Shown: positions 1 to 9,600 of the stretch, piece by piece
Numbering within the stretch: the first letter of the stretch is position 1
How the letters are laid out: every line of letters begins with the position of its first letter
Source: Diatrype stigma
Lineage: Eukaryota > Ascomycota > Sordariomycetes > Xylariales > Diatrypaceae
Reading direction: 5' to 3'
Assembly: GCA_022225965.2 (NCBI GenBank)
Contig: JAKJXP020000058.1
Coordinates: 186,001-250,000, forward strand
DNA length: 64,000 nt
Notes under the pieces: model-generated
The model's database searches: none
What the model saw: only the letters and a program-made list of their open reading frames with translations
Told to the model about the DNA's origin: nothing
Program-made: the position numbers and the translations under genes

Positions 1-1005
1 GGCCAATGTTTGTTTCGTTCGCTACTAATACAGTAAGAATGGCAGAGTAGTTCAATGAGGTATCATTGCACAACACCAACAGCCTGCCATGACCGCATAC
101 GGACCATGCCTCTGTATAGTAAGCTATTTTTGGTCGCAGCCGACAGCAAAAGCCTGAAGTGCTCTTGGCAAGTATCCGGATGAGACAAGTATGAAAATAG
201 CCAGGACTATATATTGCTAACTCCCTGTGTCTTACATTGAGAAGCATGGAGAGGTGCCGATGACCGAAGCCTCGTAAGTTTGCTGCGACGTAATCTTGGG
301 GAAAAGCCAGGAAATTCCCAGAAGACTTAAAGTCACATCAAATGCGGATAAGGAAGGCTATAATCGGCTGGTTTTTTCATATAAAGGGTTCCGAGTCTTC
401 CTGCTTAATAATTCAACCAAACTATCACAGTTAACTACGTAGTAGGTTATGATAGTGGGTTGTTCAATCCACCCATATGAAATTGGGCGCTGAACGGAAC
501 ATGAAGCTGGAGGATGAAACCATGACTACAAACTTAGCTGGAGCTTAATTTCAAAAGGGGAACAAAAAATAAGCTGCAATTATAAAAGAGTACTATCAAA
601 TACATCAACAGTGGTGACGATTTACCTTTGTAAGCTGTTGAGTTGTTTGTTCTTGTTCTGTTATATTCTGTTCTTCAGGGTTGTCAAGAGCTCTTAGTAC
701 CGAAAATGTGAGACAGATTGAATGTGATTGGCTGGTCTATTCAGTCCAACGTATAGCATCATTGGTCGGATTTTAACTGCTAAGTGGACCCTTATCCTTT
801 AGCTACCTGTATGTAGACTAAGTTATTACTTGGACTGCTGAAGAACAGGCCAATCCAAAAAATTCTGTCCGTTATCGATTAAGTAAATTCTTACAGAGAT
901 CAAGTACAACCACCAAGTATTGATAATTGATCTGCCATAAGCTTCAACCCACGATATACCAAACGATTACCCAAGCGACCAACAGCAATTGCCCATATAA
1001 TCACA
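1..1005. other. Intergenic region upstream of the L1-domain gene
   Basis: No ORF with protein-like character is visible on either strand. The stretch is mixed-composition sequence with stop codons in all frames. The last 100-200 bases presumably hold the promoter and 5' UTR of the gene starting at 1006, because the sequence becomes A/C-rich just before the ATG (ACAATGGC context). No repeat or RNA gene was recognised. Confidence 0.6.
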
Positions 1006-2419
1006 ATGGCACCTTCCAAAGAAGTTGCCGTGAAGCCAGATGGCCCGACCATCGACCCCGATCAGATCTTCAAGGCTTCCAAGGCCCTTCTCGCCCACAT
1101 GAAGAAAGCCTCCAAGGAGAAGGCCGCCAACGCCGACAAGAAGAACCTATTAGCCACATCCGACGACGAGGACGCCTTCGATGAAGAACCCATATGGCTG
1201 ACCGTCTCGACTAAGCGCCATGTAAGTATATCTGTAGTTTCTGTTCTGTAGTTCCTGGTGAGAAAGGAAGACATGGCTGACTGACTTCACTCGATATAGA
1301 TCGCCGAGGCCCGCAACCTGAAGCCCGGCAAGATCACACTCCCGCACCCTCTACGAACCGATCCGGAGATGAGCATCTGTCTGATCACAGCGGAGCCGCA
1401 GAGAGCGTACGACTGAACCCATCGATGCCATTCCATCCATCCCAACACCTACCTCTCCCTCTGCAGCGAGCTCAAGTGCTAAACAGCTTTCCTTCTTTAG
1501 ATACAAGAACCTCGTCGCGGCCGACGACTTCCCCGCCGAGTGGCGCAAGCGCGTGACGCGGGTCATTGACATCGGCAAGCTCAAGACGAAGTACCGGAGC
1601 TACGAGAGCCAGCGGAAGCTGCGGGGCGAGCACGACGTTTTCCTGGGCGACGACCGCATCATCACGCGGCTGCCCCAGGCGCTCGGCAAGTCCTTCTACA
1701 AGTCGACGGCGAAGCGGCCGATCCCCGTCACCATCACGGCGCGCCTGCCCAAGACGGCCGACGGCAAGCGGGCCAAGCGGGCCAAGAAGAACGGCGGTGG
1801 CAAGGAGGGGGATGCGGCGACGGTAAACGCGTGCACGCCCGTCCAGCTCGCCGGCGAGATCGAGCGCGCCGTCGCCGCCGCGCTGGTGAACCTGGCGCCC
1901 TCGGCGCACACCGACGTGCGCGTGGCGTGCGCGGGCTGGCCCGTCGAGCACGTCGCGGCCAACGTGGAGGCGGCGGCGCGGGCGCTCGTCGAGCGCTTCG
2001 TGCCCGGGAAGTGGCGCAACGTGCGGGGCCTGTACGTCAAGGGCTCCGAGACGACCACGCTGCCCGTCTGGCTGACGGAGGAGCTGTGGCTCGAGGAGAG
2101 CGACGTCGTGCCCGACGGCTCCGACAAGGCAAAGGCCCTGCTCGCTGCCAAGGCGGCCAAGGAGGCGTCGTCGGAGAAGCCCAACATCGGCAAGAAGCGC
2201 AAGTCGCTGGGCGAGCAGCAGGAGACGGAGGCGGAGGGAAAGCCCGATCGAGCGGAGAAGAAGGCCAAGAAGGCTAAGACGACGAACAAGGCCCCTGTTG
2301 CTGATAAGAAGGTTCCCGAGGGCGACGACGCGAAGCTCGATAAGGAGATCTCGGAGCGGAAGGCAGCATTGAAGAAGCAGAAGAAAGCGGCTAAGAAGGC
2401 GCTGGAGGTGGAGGTATAG
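1006..2419 (+). CDS. Ribosomal L1-domain nucleolar protein (Cic1/Utp30 family)
   Basis: Predicted exons are 1006-1221, 1300-1406 and 1501-2419, giving 413 aa. All junctions keep frame (phase 0, then phase 2), and both introns are GT-AG with lengths 78 and 94. The L1-like domain begins around residue 30 (DQIFKASKALLAHM), crosses both introns (IWLTVSTKRH / IAEARNLKPGKITLPHPL / YKNLVAADDFP) and ends near residue 300 after a WRNVRGLYVKGSETTTLPVWL block. The C-terminal 100 residues are Lys/Glu-rich with several KKAKK runs that would serve as nucleolar localisation signals. Proteins of this family (yeast Cic1/Nsa3 and Utp30, human RSL1D1) act in nucleolar assembly of pre-ribosomal particles. Sequence reading alone does not separate Cic1 from Utp30 orthology, although the length is closer to Cic1. 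The start at 1006 is chosen because it is the first ATG and has an ACAATGG context. Confidence 0.85.
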
Positions 2420-2760
2420 TAGATAACCTAGCCTATGGGGAGGAAAAGGAGCTGGCCTGTCGTGCGTGCGTGTAGTACGAGCATCAGGGCGTTGGGCGTT
2501 CGCATCATGTTGTTACATACATCTATTCAACGGCGTATCGTGTGGGAAAATGCATATCAATTACGCGGACAAGACGGAGAAAAGAAGGCATATATTAATG
2601 AGAATTTAACCGAATTAAGCCCTGCCTAATACTCCCTAATGCTTACTGGTGCGCCCATAGTTGTACTGTACTGCAGCAAATCCATGTTATATGGAACGAA
2701 AGTCACGAGCAAAGCAGAAGATCGGTCCAATCTAATCGCAATCCTAATAGGTAAAACAAA
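2420..2760. other. Convergent 3' intergenic region
   Basis: This is about 340 bases between two convergent genes. It should hold both 3' UTRs. The short ORFs in it look like chance ORFs, and no structured element was seen. Confidence 0.55.
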
Positions 2761-3798
2761 CTACAGCTCGCGGGGCCCCTCGCTCTCCTCCTCGCGAGGG
2801 AACTTCTTGCCGTACGGGCCCAGGTACGTCTCGAAGATGTCCGTGAGGAACTCGTCCGACAGGGACATGTGCTCACCGGGGCTGGAGAGGAACTTGAGGC
2901 CGCCCTTGTCGTCGAGCTTCTTGAGCCCGATCCAGTCCTCGGTGTAGATGGGGCGCTCGCGCAGCGGCACGACGGTCTCGCCGCCGTCGGCCACCTCCTG
3001 GAACCAGGCCGTCTGCTTGGGGATGACGGTCGTGTCGTCCTCGAACATGTGCATGACGAAGTTGGTCAGGTTGGCGATGTTCTCGGCGTACGCGACGTTC
3101 TTGAGCGCCCGCTCGTTGTTGATGTCGGCCAGGAAGTTGGAGTTCTCGAGGTAGCTGGGCAGGTCGGCCGGGTCGCGGAAGTACTGGGCCGGCACCAGGC
3201 GGCCCTGCACCCAGCGGCTCCAGGTCTGGCCGTGCAGCAGGGCCATGGCGCCGCGGCACAGCAGGTCGGCGGCGCCGCAGGCCCGGTAGTCGACGATGCC
3301 GTTGTGCTGCGACCCGACCGTGACCAGGCTGCGCACGGGCGGCGCGCTGCACCGCTCCACGTACCCGCGGAGGAACTGCCCGCCCTGGCTGAACCCCAGC
3401 GCGTCGATCGCCGGCGCCGTCGACAGGATCGGGTGCGCCGCGATGTCGGCGCAGACCTGCTCCAGCTGCGCCGTCACGTTGCCGTAGAACGTCGCCGACC
3501 GGTCCGACGACGCGCTCGCGTCCAGCCGCACGTAGTACACGAAGATCCCCGGGTGCGCCGCCTCCGCGAGGCGGCCTACCGACTGCAGGCCCTCGGCTTG
3601 GTAGTCGTCCGCGAGGCCGTGCCAGATCACGAGGGGTAGCGGCGTGTCGTCGTTGTCTTCGGCGGCTGGGTTGATGGCGGCGGCGGGGGCGGCGGCGGCG
3701 ATGGGCTGTTGGGGCTGGCTTGCGGTTGCGGCGGTGGCGGAGAGGAGGGAGCTGGCGAGCGCTACCAGCGCGATCGGGAGCTTTCGTGGTGATGGCAT
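2761..3798 (-). CDS. PPT1: Palmitoyl-protein thioesterase 1
   Basis: This is a single-exon gene of 345 aa. The product should remove palmitate from S-acylated proteins in the vacuole/lysosome lumen. The N-terminus is a signal peptide (MPSPRKLPIALVALASSLLSA). The alpha/beta-hydrolase fold follows, with PLVIWHGLADD at about 54-65, the nucleophile elbow GFSQGG with Ser137, Asp254/255 in FEDDTTVIP, and the catalytic His310 in SPGEHMSLSDEF. N-glycosylation sequons NVT and NLT are present. Length is near the family norm of about 300 aa. An in-frame extension upstream of 3798 exists, but it is unlike coding sequence and would bury the signal peptide, so the start at 3798 is preferred. Third positions are strongly G/C-biased. 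Confidence 0.9.
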   Translation of the reverse strand: MPSPRKLPIALVALASSLLSATAATASQPQQPIAAAAPAAAINPAAEDNDDTPLPLVIWHGLADDYQAEGLQSVGRLAEAAHPGIFVYYVRLDASASSDRSATFYGNVTAQLEQVCADIAAHPILSTAPAIDALGFSQGGQFLRGYVERCSAPPVRSLVTVGSQHNGIVDYRACGAADLLCRGAMALLHGQTWSRWVQGRLVPAQYFRDPADLPSYLENSNFLADINNERALKNVAYAENIANLTNFVMHMFEDDTTVIPKQTAWFQEVADGGETVVPLRERPIYTEDWIGLKKLDDKGGLKFLSSPGEHMSLSDEFLTDIFETYLGPYGKKFPREEESEGPREL

Positions 3799-4068
3799 TT
3801 TTTCGTCGGTGCGGATTCTTAGGCGGGCATCTAATGTATGGATAGATGGTGAGGCTTGTAGGTATAGATGGTGGTTGTCGAAGGATCTCGTCGTAGATAG
3901 ATAGATGTAAATGTAAATGGCAAGTTCCCCCAACTAGCAACGCTTCAGAAGGGGCGCGTGATGACGAAGCTTTAAGTAGGCAGCTTCACCTGACCAATAG
4001 CAGGTGCCAACGTAAGTAACTGCAGGTGCGGCACGGGGAACGGACCCTGGATTTACAGGGGTTGAGGA
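3799..4068. other. Upstream region of the thioesterase gene
   Basis: This is the promoter side of the minus-strand thioesterase gene and extends up to the foldback element. Nothing else was recognised. Confidence 0.5.
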
Positions 4069-4374
4069 ACCTACAGTTGCGAAGGGTCTTACATGTTAAC
4101 GTCTCCATATGGCCCACGATATGCCACAAATAGGTTAGCGATGTACCTCCCATATAATTTATATAGAATGCTACATGCTTCAGTGATCTACCCGTTGCTC
4201 CAGTCATCGAAAGCTAGGGCCAAAGTGAAGAAATGTGGTGATAATTATGCATTGGTAGCATACAGGCTTGTTGCATCTCATATAAATGATATAGAGGTAT
4301 ACATGCTAATGAAAAGAGGGCATATTGTGGGAAAATGGAACCGCTAACATGTAAGACCCTTCGCAACTGTAGGT
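4069..4374. mobile_element. 306-bp foldback MITE-like element
   Basis: The two ends are inverted copies. The left end starts ACCTACAGTTGCGAAGGGTC and the right end is its reverse complement, with about 31 of 32 terminal bases matching. Weaker inverted similarity continues inward (CCATATGGCCCACGATATGCC on the left against the complement of GGCATATTGTGGGAAAATGG on the right, then the ATTTATAT-GATGC segments), so most of the element can fold into one long imperfect hairpin. It has no coding capacity. That is the structure of a miniature inverted-repeat element or a foldback relic. I could not define a convincing target-site duplication. Confidence 0.75.
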
Positions 4375-5244
4375 AGGGCTCTGCCCAGTGGTAGTTAACC
4401 ATGTATTGGCTCTCTCCACCACTGTCATCTCCATTCTCCATTTAAGGGGCAGACGCTCAACTTCGAAGCTTAAATACCTAAGTAGGTATCAACCTGAATA
4501 TTCGAAGGTGCGCCCCTACCTACTCAGCTACTGTACCTACATGCAGAGAGCTAAGCTTCCACTCTCCTGTTACCTAAGTACGAGCGATGCATACTTGAGT
4601 CCCTCCATCAAGATACAGTTTCACTTGGGTTGGAATAAAACATACGACATCCATCCAATTGCCAGGTCCCTATCTACGATCTACGTGCGTGGGACACAGC
4701 CCGCACTCCTCAACGAGGTACCTCAAACCAGTTCTTCGACCAGCGCAGAAGGTCTCCCCCTTTTGACACAGGAGTACTCAGCGGGTGTCTCTTCGATAAC
4801 CGTTCCATACTCGTCATATAGCTTTTATAATCACCATTCGTACGAGTCCATGCTCTTGACCAAAATGGTACCTGACATTCTTGATCTCGCTCAAGTGAAC
4901 CCCTTTCTATAGGAGGAGCTTAACAAGCTCTGATATCAACTCGAAGAAGTCTCGAGTTCTGCATGTGCGGCTCACATAACTGAATACTAAGCACGCCAGC
5001 AAGCCAGGATGAGTCGAAGCGAGATTTGGGTCCTTCCCAAGTTTGTACCTTGAATATGGATCAGTTGGGAGACTTGCTGCATATCTGAAGAAGTCAAGAT
5101 CAGGAATTCTCGTCTGAAACCAGCGAAATTCTTTTCGAAGGCGAACAACCCGAAAAATAGGACGATCGCCCAGTCGTTCGTCCAGTCGATCAAGAACTCT
5201 GACAAAGACTGGTCTGCTTGACATTGTATATTTGACGCGCGCGG
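4375..5244. other. Repeat-proximal intergenic region
   Basis: Open frames occur on both strands (plus 4388-4912 and minus 4907-5224), but neither has a recognisable domain or clear coding character. The minus-strand frame could be a 3' remnant of the decayed gene to its right. No confident gene is called. Confidence 0.4.
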
Positions 5245-6025
5245 CTAGAACAAACAGTTGTTTATGGTTCCCGGCTTGACAATGTAAGGTTTGGGTTTCT
5301 CCTGTTCAAACTCCATCTCTCGCAAGGTCCGGAGCACTCCGCCTTTGCCTGCCCGCAGGTATGGGGAAGCCATAATACTATCCCAGTTTGCATTAACCCA
5401 GTCGGCCGCTGTCCGGTGCGTATACACCATCGGGCTCTTCGCAACAACTGAGTGGTAATGCATTTCTAGAACCCCGCCAGTACGGCTGGTTATTCTCGAG
5501 ACACGAAGTCGACAGCCTTGGATACGTATTCGTTTGTCGTATCTGACACTTGCATGTCAACGGGAATTGCTGGGTCAGCCAGCCAGAAAGCCAGAGCGTA
5601 AGGAAAGGCACAAGCAAGTGCTTTTTGAATCTGCAAATATTGAGAGGCCTTGTTGCGATATCCCGTCTCTGTGCGGTCTCGGACATACATGAACAGCTGA
5701 GAAACTTCGCTGGATAGATTGTCAATGGTCTCGTCTAGGTCATCCGGGCCACAGCCTTCCACGAACATAGTAACTAGCAAGTCAAAAACGATCAATACCC
5801 GAAGGAAGACGGCTTGTGCCTTGCACACTAAGCCTTCTATAATAGTTATGGCCGCTGTGGAATTGGTCACCTGGAAATTTTGGAACCGCGGGCTGCGTTG
5901 GAATCTTTCCCACACATAGAGTTGTGATGCCTGTAGCTCTCAACAGCCCCTTTGACGATACCGCAGCCGAAATCGACGAACTGCACAATGGCTGCTGCCA
6001 TGCCAAGAGCACCGAGAGGATCCAT
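5245..6025 (-). pseudogene. Decayed gene with NACHT/STAND-type N-terminus
   Basis: The ATG at 6025 opens a 52-codon frame beginning MDPLGALGMAAAIVQFVDFG. That start is typical of fungal NACHT/STAND (NLR-like) proteins, which usually read MDPLSALGLAAAIVQFVDFG. The frame hits TGA at 5867. A 141-codon frame at 5915-5490 (lacking the usual following motifs) and a 72-codon frame at 5463-5245 continue on the same strand in other frames. No clean set of splice sites joins them into a long STAND protein, and no NACHT P-loop is visible. The best reading is a 5' remnant of an NLR-like gene next to a transposon. A small multi-exon gene with a GT donor near 5870 cannot be excluded. Confidence 0.4.
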
Positions 6026-6499
6026 CTTGGCAGGTCACTGGGGAGCCAGAAAAGAAGCGAGAGGGTCAAACGGTGTGCCCCCTCTATCGCCCCTTATACT
6101 CCAGAGTCAGGCTCTGAGCGCAGGAGGCTGGGGTAGGGTTACAGTTTTACATGTCGGAACAAGGCGCTTCCCTTATAACGACCAGTAGGCTGAACCTATG
6201 CTAAGCCACGCATGCAGTCACTGCACCACTGATTGCACCGCCCAATGCAGTCAGCTTTCTACCCTACCACCGGGATAGGGCACAAGATGCTGCTCCATAC
6301 TCCCCAGAAGTACACGTGGACCGAATCACAGCGCGAGCAATCACCAGTCAGGTCAGTTTCCGATAGGTCTAGGGCTAGAATTGGTGGTCATGACCTCTTT
6401 AGTGAGGGCCAAAAATGCAGTGCAGTGATCCAGTATGTCATTATGAGATATACCTGTGCCGGTATCTTTAATGCAACCCATTTTGCCAACATGTAAGTA

Positions 6500-8412
6500 A
6501 ACCAACCACCCCTTTAATGCATAACCCCCCCAACGCATACTGCTTTATACGCGACGCGTCCAAAACCATTCCCTGCTTTTAATAATAATATATACCGACT
6601 TTTTAAAGGCGTATTAAAAAAATAAACTTATTTTCGTATTTTTTATTTTCTGGCAATTTTAATAATATAACTTGCGTTATATAAAACCAAACTTTTAAGG
6701 CAATTAACGAAATTTTAAAAAGAAAATCCCTTAATGCCGCATTTAAAAATAATTACGTCGAACGTATTTATTTAAAACGAAAAATCGAAAATATATAAAC
6801 CCGTAAAAAAATGCTAACGGCGTTAAAAAAATTTTAATTAAATGGAAGTTTTTTTAATTTAATGGCTTATTATTTAAAGCAATTTAAATTACGTATTACT
6901 ATATATTCGATTTCGACATTTCGCGTAACGCTTTTTAATTAATTTTAGAAATTTCTAAATATTAAAAAAAAAATCCGATTCCTAAAGCGCCATTTCGAAG
7001 TTCGAATTATTAAAGGCGTTATGTTTAATTATAAACGCCTAAATGGCGCTTTTTAAAAAACTTATAAAGCTTTATTTAATTAATTAATTCTATTCGAAAT
7101 AAAGCGAATAATCGAATAAAATAAGGTTAATATAAGCGAAATAAAAATAATAAAAAAATAAAAAATAACTTTTTAGTTTTTAAAAATGCCTTTAAAAACG
7201 ATTTTCTTTAAAAATGCTTATAAGTATTAATAAATTTCGATTATTATATATATTAATATTAACGGCCATACGTTTTTGCCGTTAATTATTTTTAACGGCA
7301 AAAACGTTTAATAAAAATGATTTAACGATTATTTTAATAATTATAAAAACTGGTATTATATTATATCGCTTAACGATTAAACGAATATCGAAATCGGGCT
7401 TAAATAATTAAAAAGGTATTTATTTCGTATATTAAGCCCTTTTATTTTAATTAATAAAAACTTATTATTTTTAATAAATATAATAATTATATTTCCGAAA
7501 ATTTTATAATTTTTTATTTTTTAAATAAGATTTACGTATTATATTTTTCGATATATAGCTTTTATGCGTAATAATCGTTTAATATTAAGATGGTTTTTTA
7601 TTTTAAACGTCGCGTTTATTTTTAATTTTATAAAAAATGCTTTAAAAAGGCTTCGAAAATAACCAATAAAGATAACTTTCTTTAAGCGCTTACGAAAGCC
7701 TAAAAGAATACGTTTTCGATTTTAAAGTTTATTAAAACGGACTTTTAAGCGAATAGTTTATAATTCGTCTCGAAAAAAACGGCTTTAAATAATAAGTTCG
7801 TTAAAAAAAAGCCGCGCAACGTACGAATATCGGCGAAACAAATAAAGCTTGCAGTTATTTTTTCGGATTTCCTGGATTTCATGGCTAAAATAATTATTAA
7901 AACGCTTAAATTCTTTAAAAACGTCGAAAACTTATAATAAAAATTATTAAAATTCGATTTTAATTTCGACAAAATAATTATTCGCTTATTATTTCGTAAA
8001 TTAAATAAGTTCTTTAATATTATAACTTTCGATTATATAATAAGCGAATAATAAAACGAATAATTATTTGCCGTTTTAAAAAAAGCGAAACCGAAAAAAA
8101 GAAAAAAGGTTATTTCCGATTTTAACGCGGCTTTTATTAGGCTTTACGATATTATTAAAATAAAGAAAGAAATAAAGGCATTTGCTTTTTAAATTATTCG
8201 CATTACGCGGTTATAAAAGGTTTAAATCGAAAAAGAAAAAAAAATAAAAAAAAGTAATAAAAAAAGTTATAATTAAACCGCAAAAGGTTTAAATTAATTG
8301 ATTTAATTATTCGTTAAAATATAATAAGTTAATATTTAAAAAAATGAGGTTATAATGCCTTCGAAAGCGTATTAATCGTTAAGGGGGTTATGCGTTAAAA
8401 GGGTAGTTAATT
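6500..8412 (+). mobile_element. RIP-destroyed Fot1/pogo-type DNA transposon
   Basis: This element is 1,913 bp, about the size of Fot1, and is flanked by TA at 6498-6499 and 8413-8414. Terminal inverted repeats are visible: left AACCAACCACCCCTTTAATG, right (complement) AATTAACTACCCTTTTAACG, then ATAACCCCC on both. The interior is extremely A/T-rich and almost free of CA and TG dinucleotides while CG remains, which is the classic RIP pattern. Plus-strand reading still shows DDE transposase landmarks: a P-L-I-I-F-x-G-K-N block near 7280-7310, a W-T-N-x-E-I-G-x-x-x-L-K block near 7375-7415 in which Trp has become a stop, and a decayed DGHxSH / N-x-I-x-x-L region near 7450-7560. Many stops derive from TGG and CAA codons. 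No functional product is possible. Confidence 0.85.
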
Positions 8413-8414
8413 TA

Positions 8415-9600
8415 TTCAGTAAAAAACGAATATACATTGCGTGTATAAAGTATAAGTAGGGAGTTTATTAGAGCTGGCCCCTTCTTATCTACGTACCCTT
8501 ATAGCTTCGGGTGAATCATGCAAACTTCACCACTATAGCCATAGCTATAAATCCACGGGGATCGAAATTAAGCGACGAACACAATATAGATGAAACAGCC
8601 CATTTATTTTAATTCTCATTCGCTTGTAGCCGCAACGTACTTCTGATATTCGTGGTTCCGGCTAGCTGTAATATTTCCTGTTCAGGGGGTTGGTTCTCAA
8701 CGTACTGTGACCTAGCATCACAGCCGGTTGTCACTTAGGGATTACTGTACCTCCCCGTCTCCCTAGAATAGCATCTCATGATCAACCTAGTCTTGACTAC
8801 GTATGTACGAAGGATATTTCAAAGAAGTAGTTATGTTGAATTTGTCTTGAAGGGAGTACTTGCCCCCGAGCTAAGTTGATAGACGGCGGTCTACGAAGAA
8901 TTCTTGTTGAGATGAGATAGATGGTTATCGATTCGAATCCAAGCCATAGGGAAAAGCACATGACAACTCTGGGCACTGCAAACACTATGCCCCTGATTGA
9001 CTGACTGGCTGCATCGACCGATAGCAAAGGGGTAGAGGACGGGTGTAGCAAAGACCTTGAGAGAATAAATACTACATATGGTACACTGATAAGAAGCATA
9101 TAGACTGATCAATCACAAGATTTCGTGTCATGCATGTCAAATAAGAAAAGCAACAATCTCATACTATTTACTATAGCATCATCATCAGCATCAGCATACA
9201 GAAAGAGGTGGGGTGAGGGGTTATCCAGCACCGATATCCTGTCCTCACCCGTCCTCGGTTAAACCTCAGAACAGAGAGCCAGAAAATAAGAGGGAAGTCC
9301 GAGACAACTCGTCCTATGAACGACTCCTTGCCAGGCACTAATAATATATGGACGCCGTCCCCGTCCTATCCTATCCTATCCTATCCTATCCGACCCCAAT
9401 TCCCAATTCCTAGTACCAACTCCTGAGCCCGTACATGAACCATCCATCCCTTGAGAAAACACTAGGAAGTTTACCTGGAAGTATCGTAAAAATTGACAAA
9501 CGAATGTGTGTGTTTGTATGCATGCATATCCATTCACAATCAAAGGTCGGGCCGAGGGGACTGACCCGGTCCGCCCCTCCCTTCTGTTCTCATCTCGTCC
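8415..9600. other. Intergenic region
   Basis: Normal base composition returns abruptly after the RIP-affected element. There is no convincing gene. The right part is the 3' flank of the minus-strand gene ending at 9601 and contains a pentanucleotide microsatellite. Confidence 0.55.
9366..9390. repeat. (CTATC)5 microsatellite
   Basis: Five perfect tandem copies of CTATC lie in the 3' flank of the minus-strand gene ending at 9601. This is a simple repeat with no evident function. Confidence 0.9.

Noticed and set aside
2869..3639. 256-codon plus-strand ORF opposite the thioesterase gene
   Set aside because: It is the antisense of a GC-rich coding region. The minus-strand frame carries the catalytic triad and signal peptide.
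4388..4912. 174-codon plus-strand ORF as a gene
   Set aside because: The amino-acid order looks random, there is no domain, it starts right at the foldback element, and a competing frame lies on the other strand.
7745..7972. 75-codon minus-strand ORF inside the RIP-affected element
   Set aside because: It is an A/T-rich chance frame opposite the relic transposase strand.
8925..8950. GATTCGAATCC as a tRNA T-loop
   Set aside because: No acceptor stem, D-arm or anticodon arm can be built upstream.
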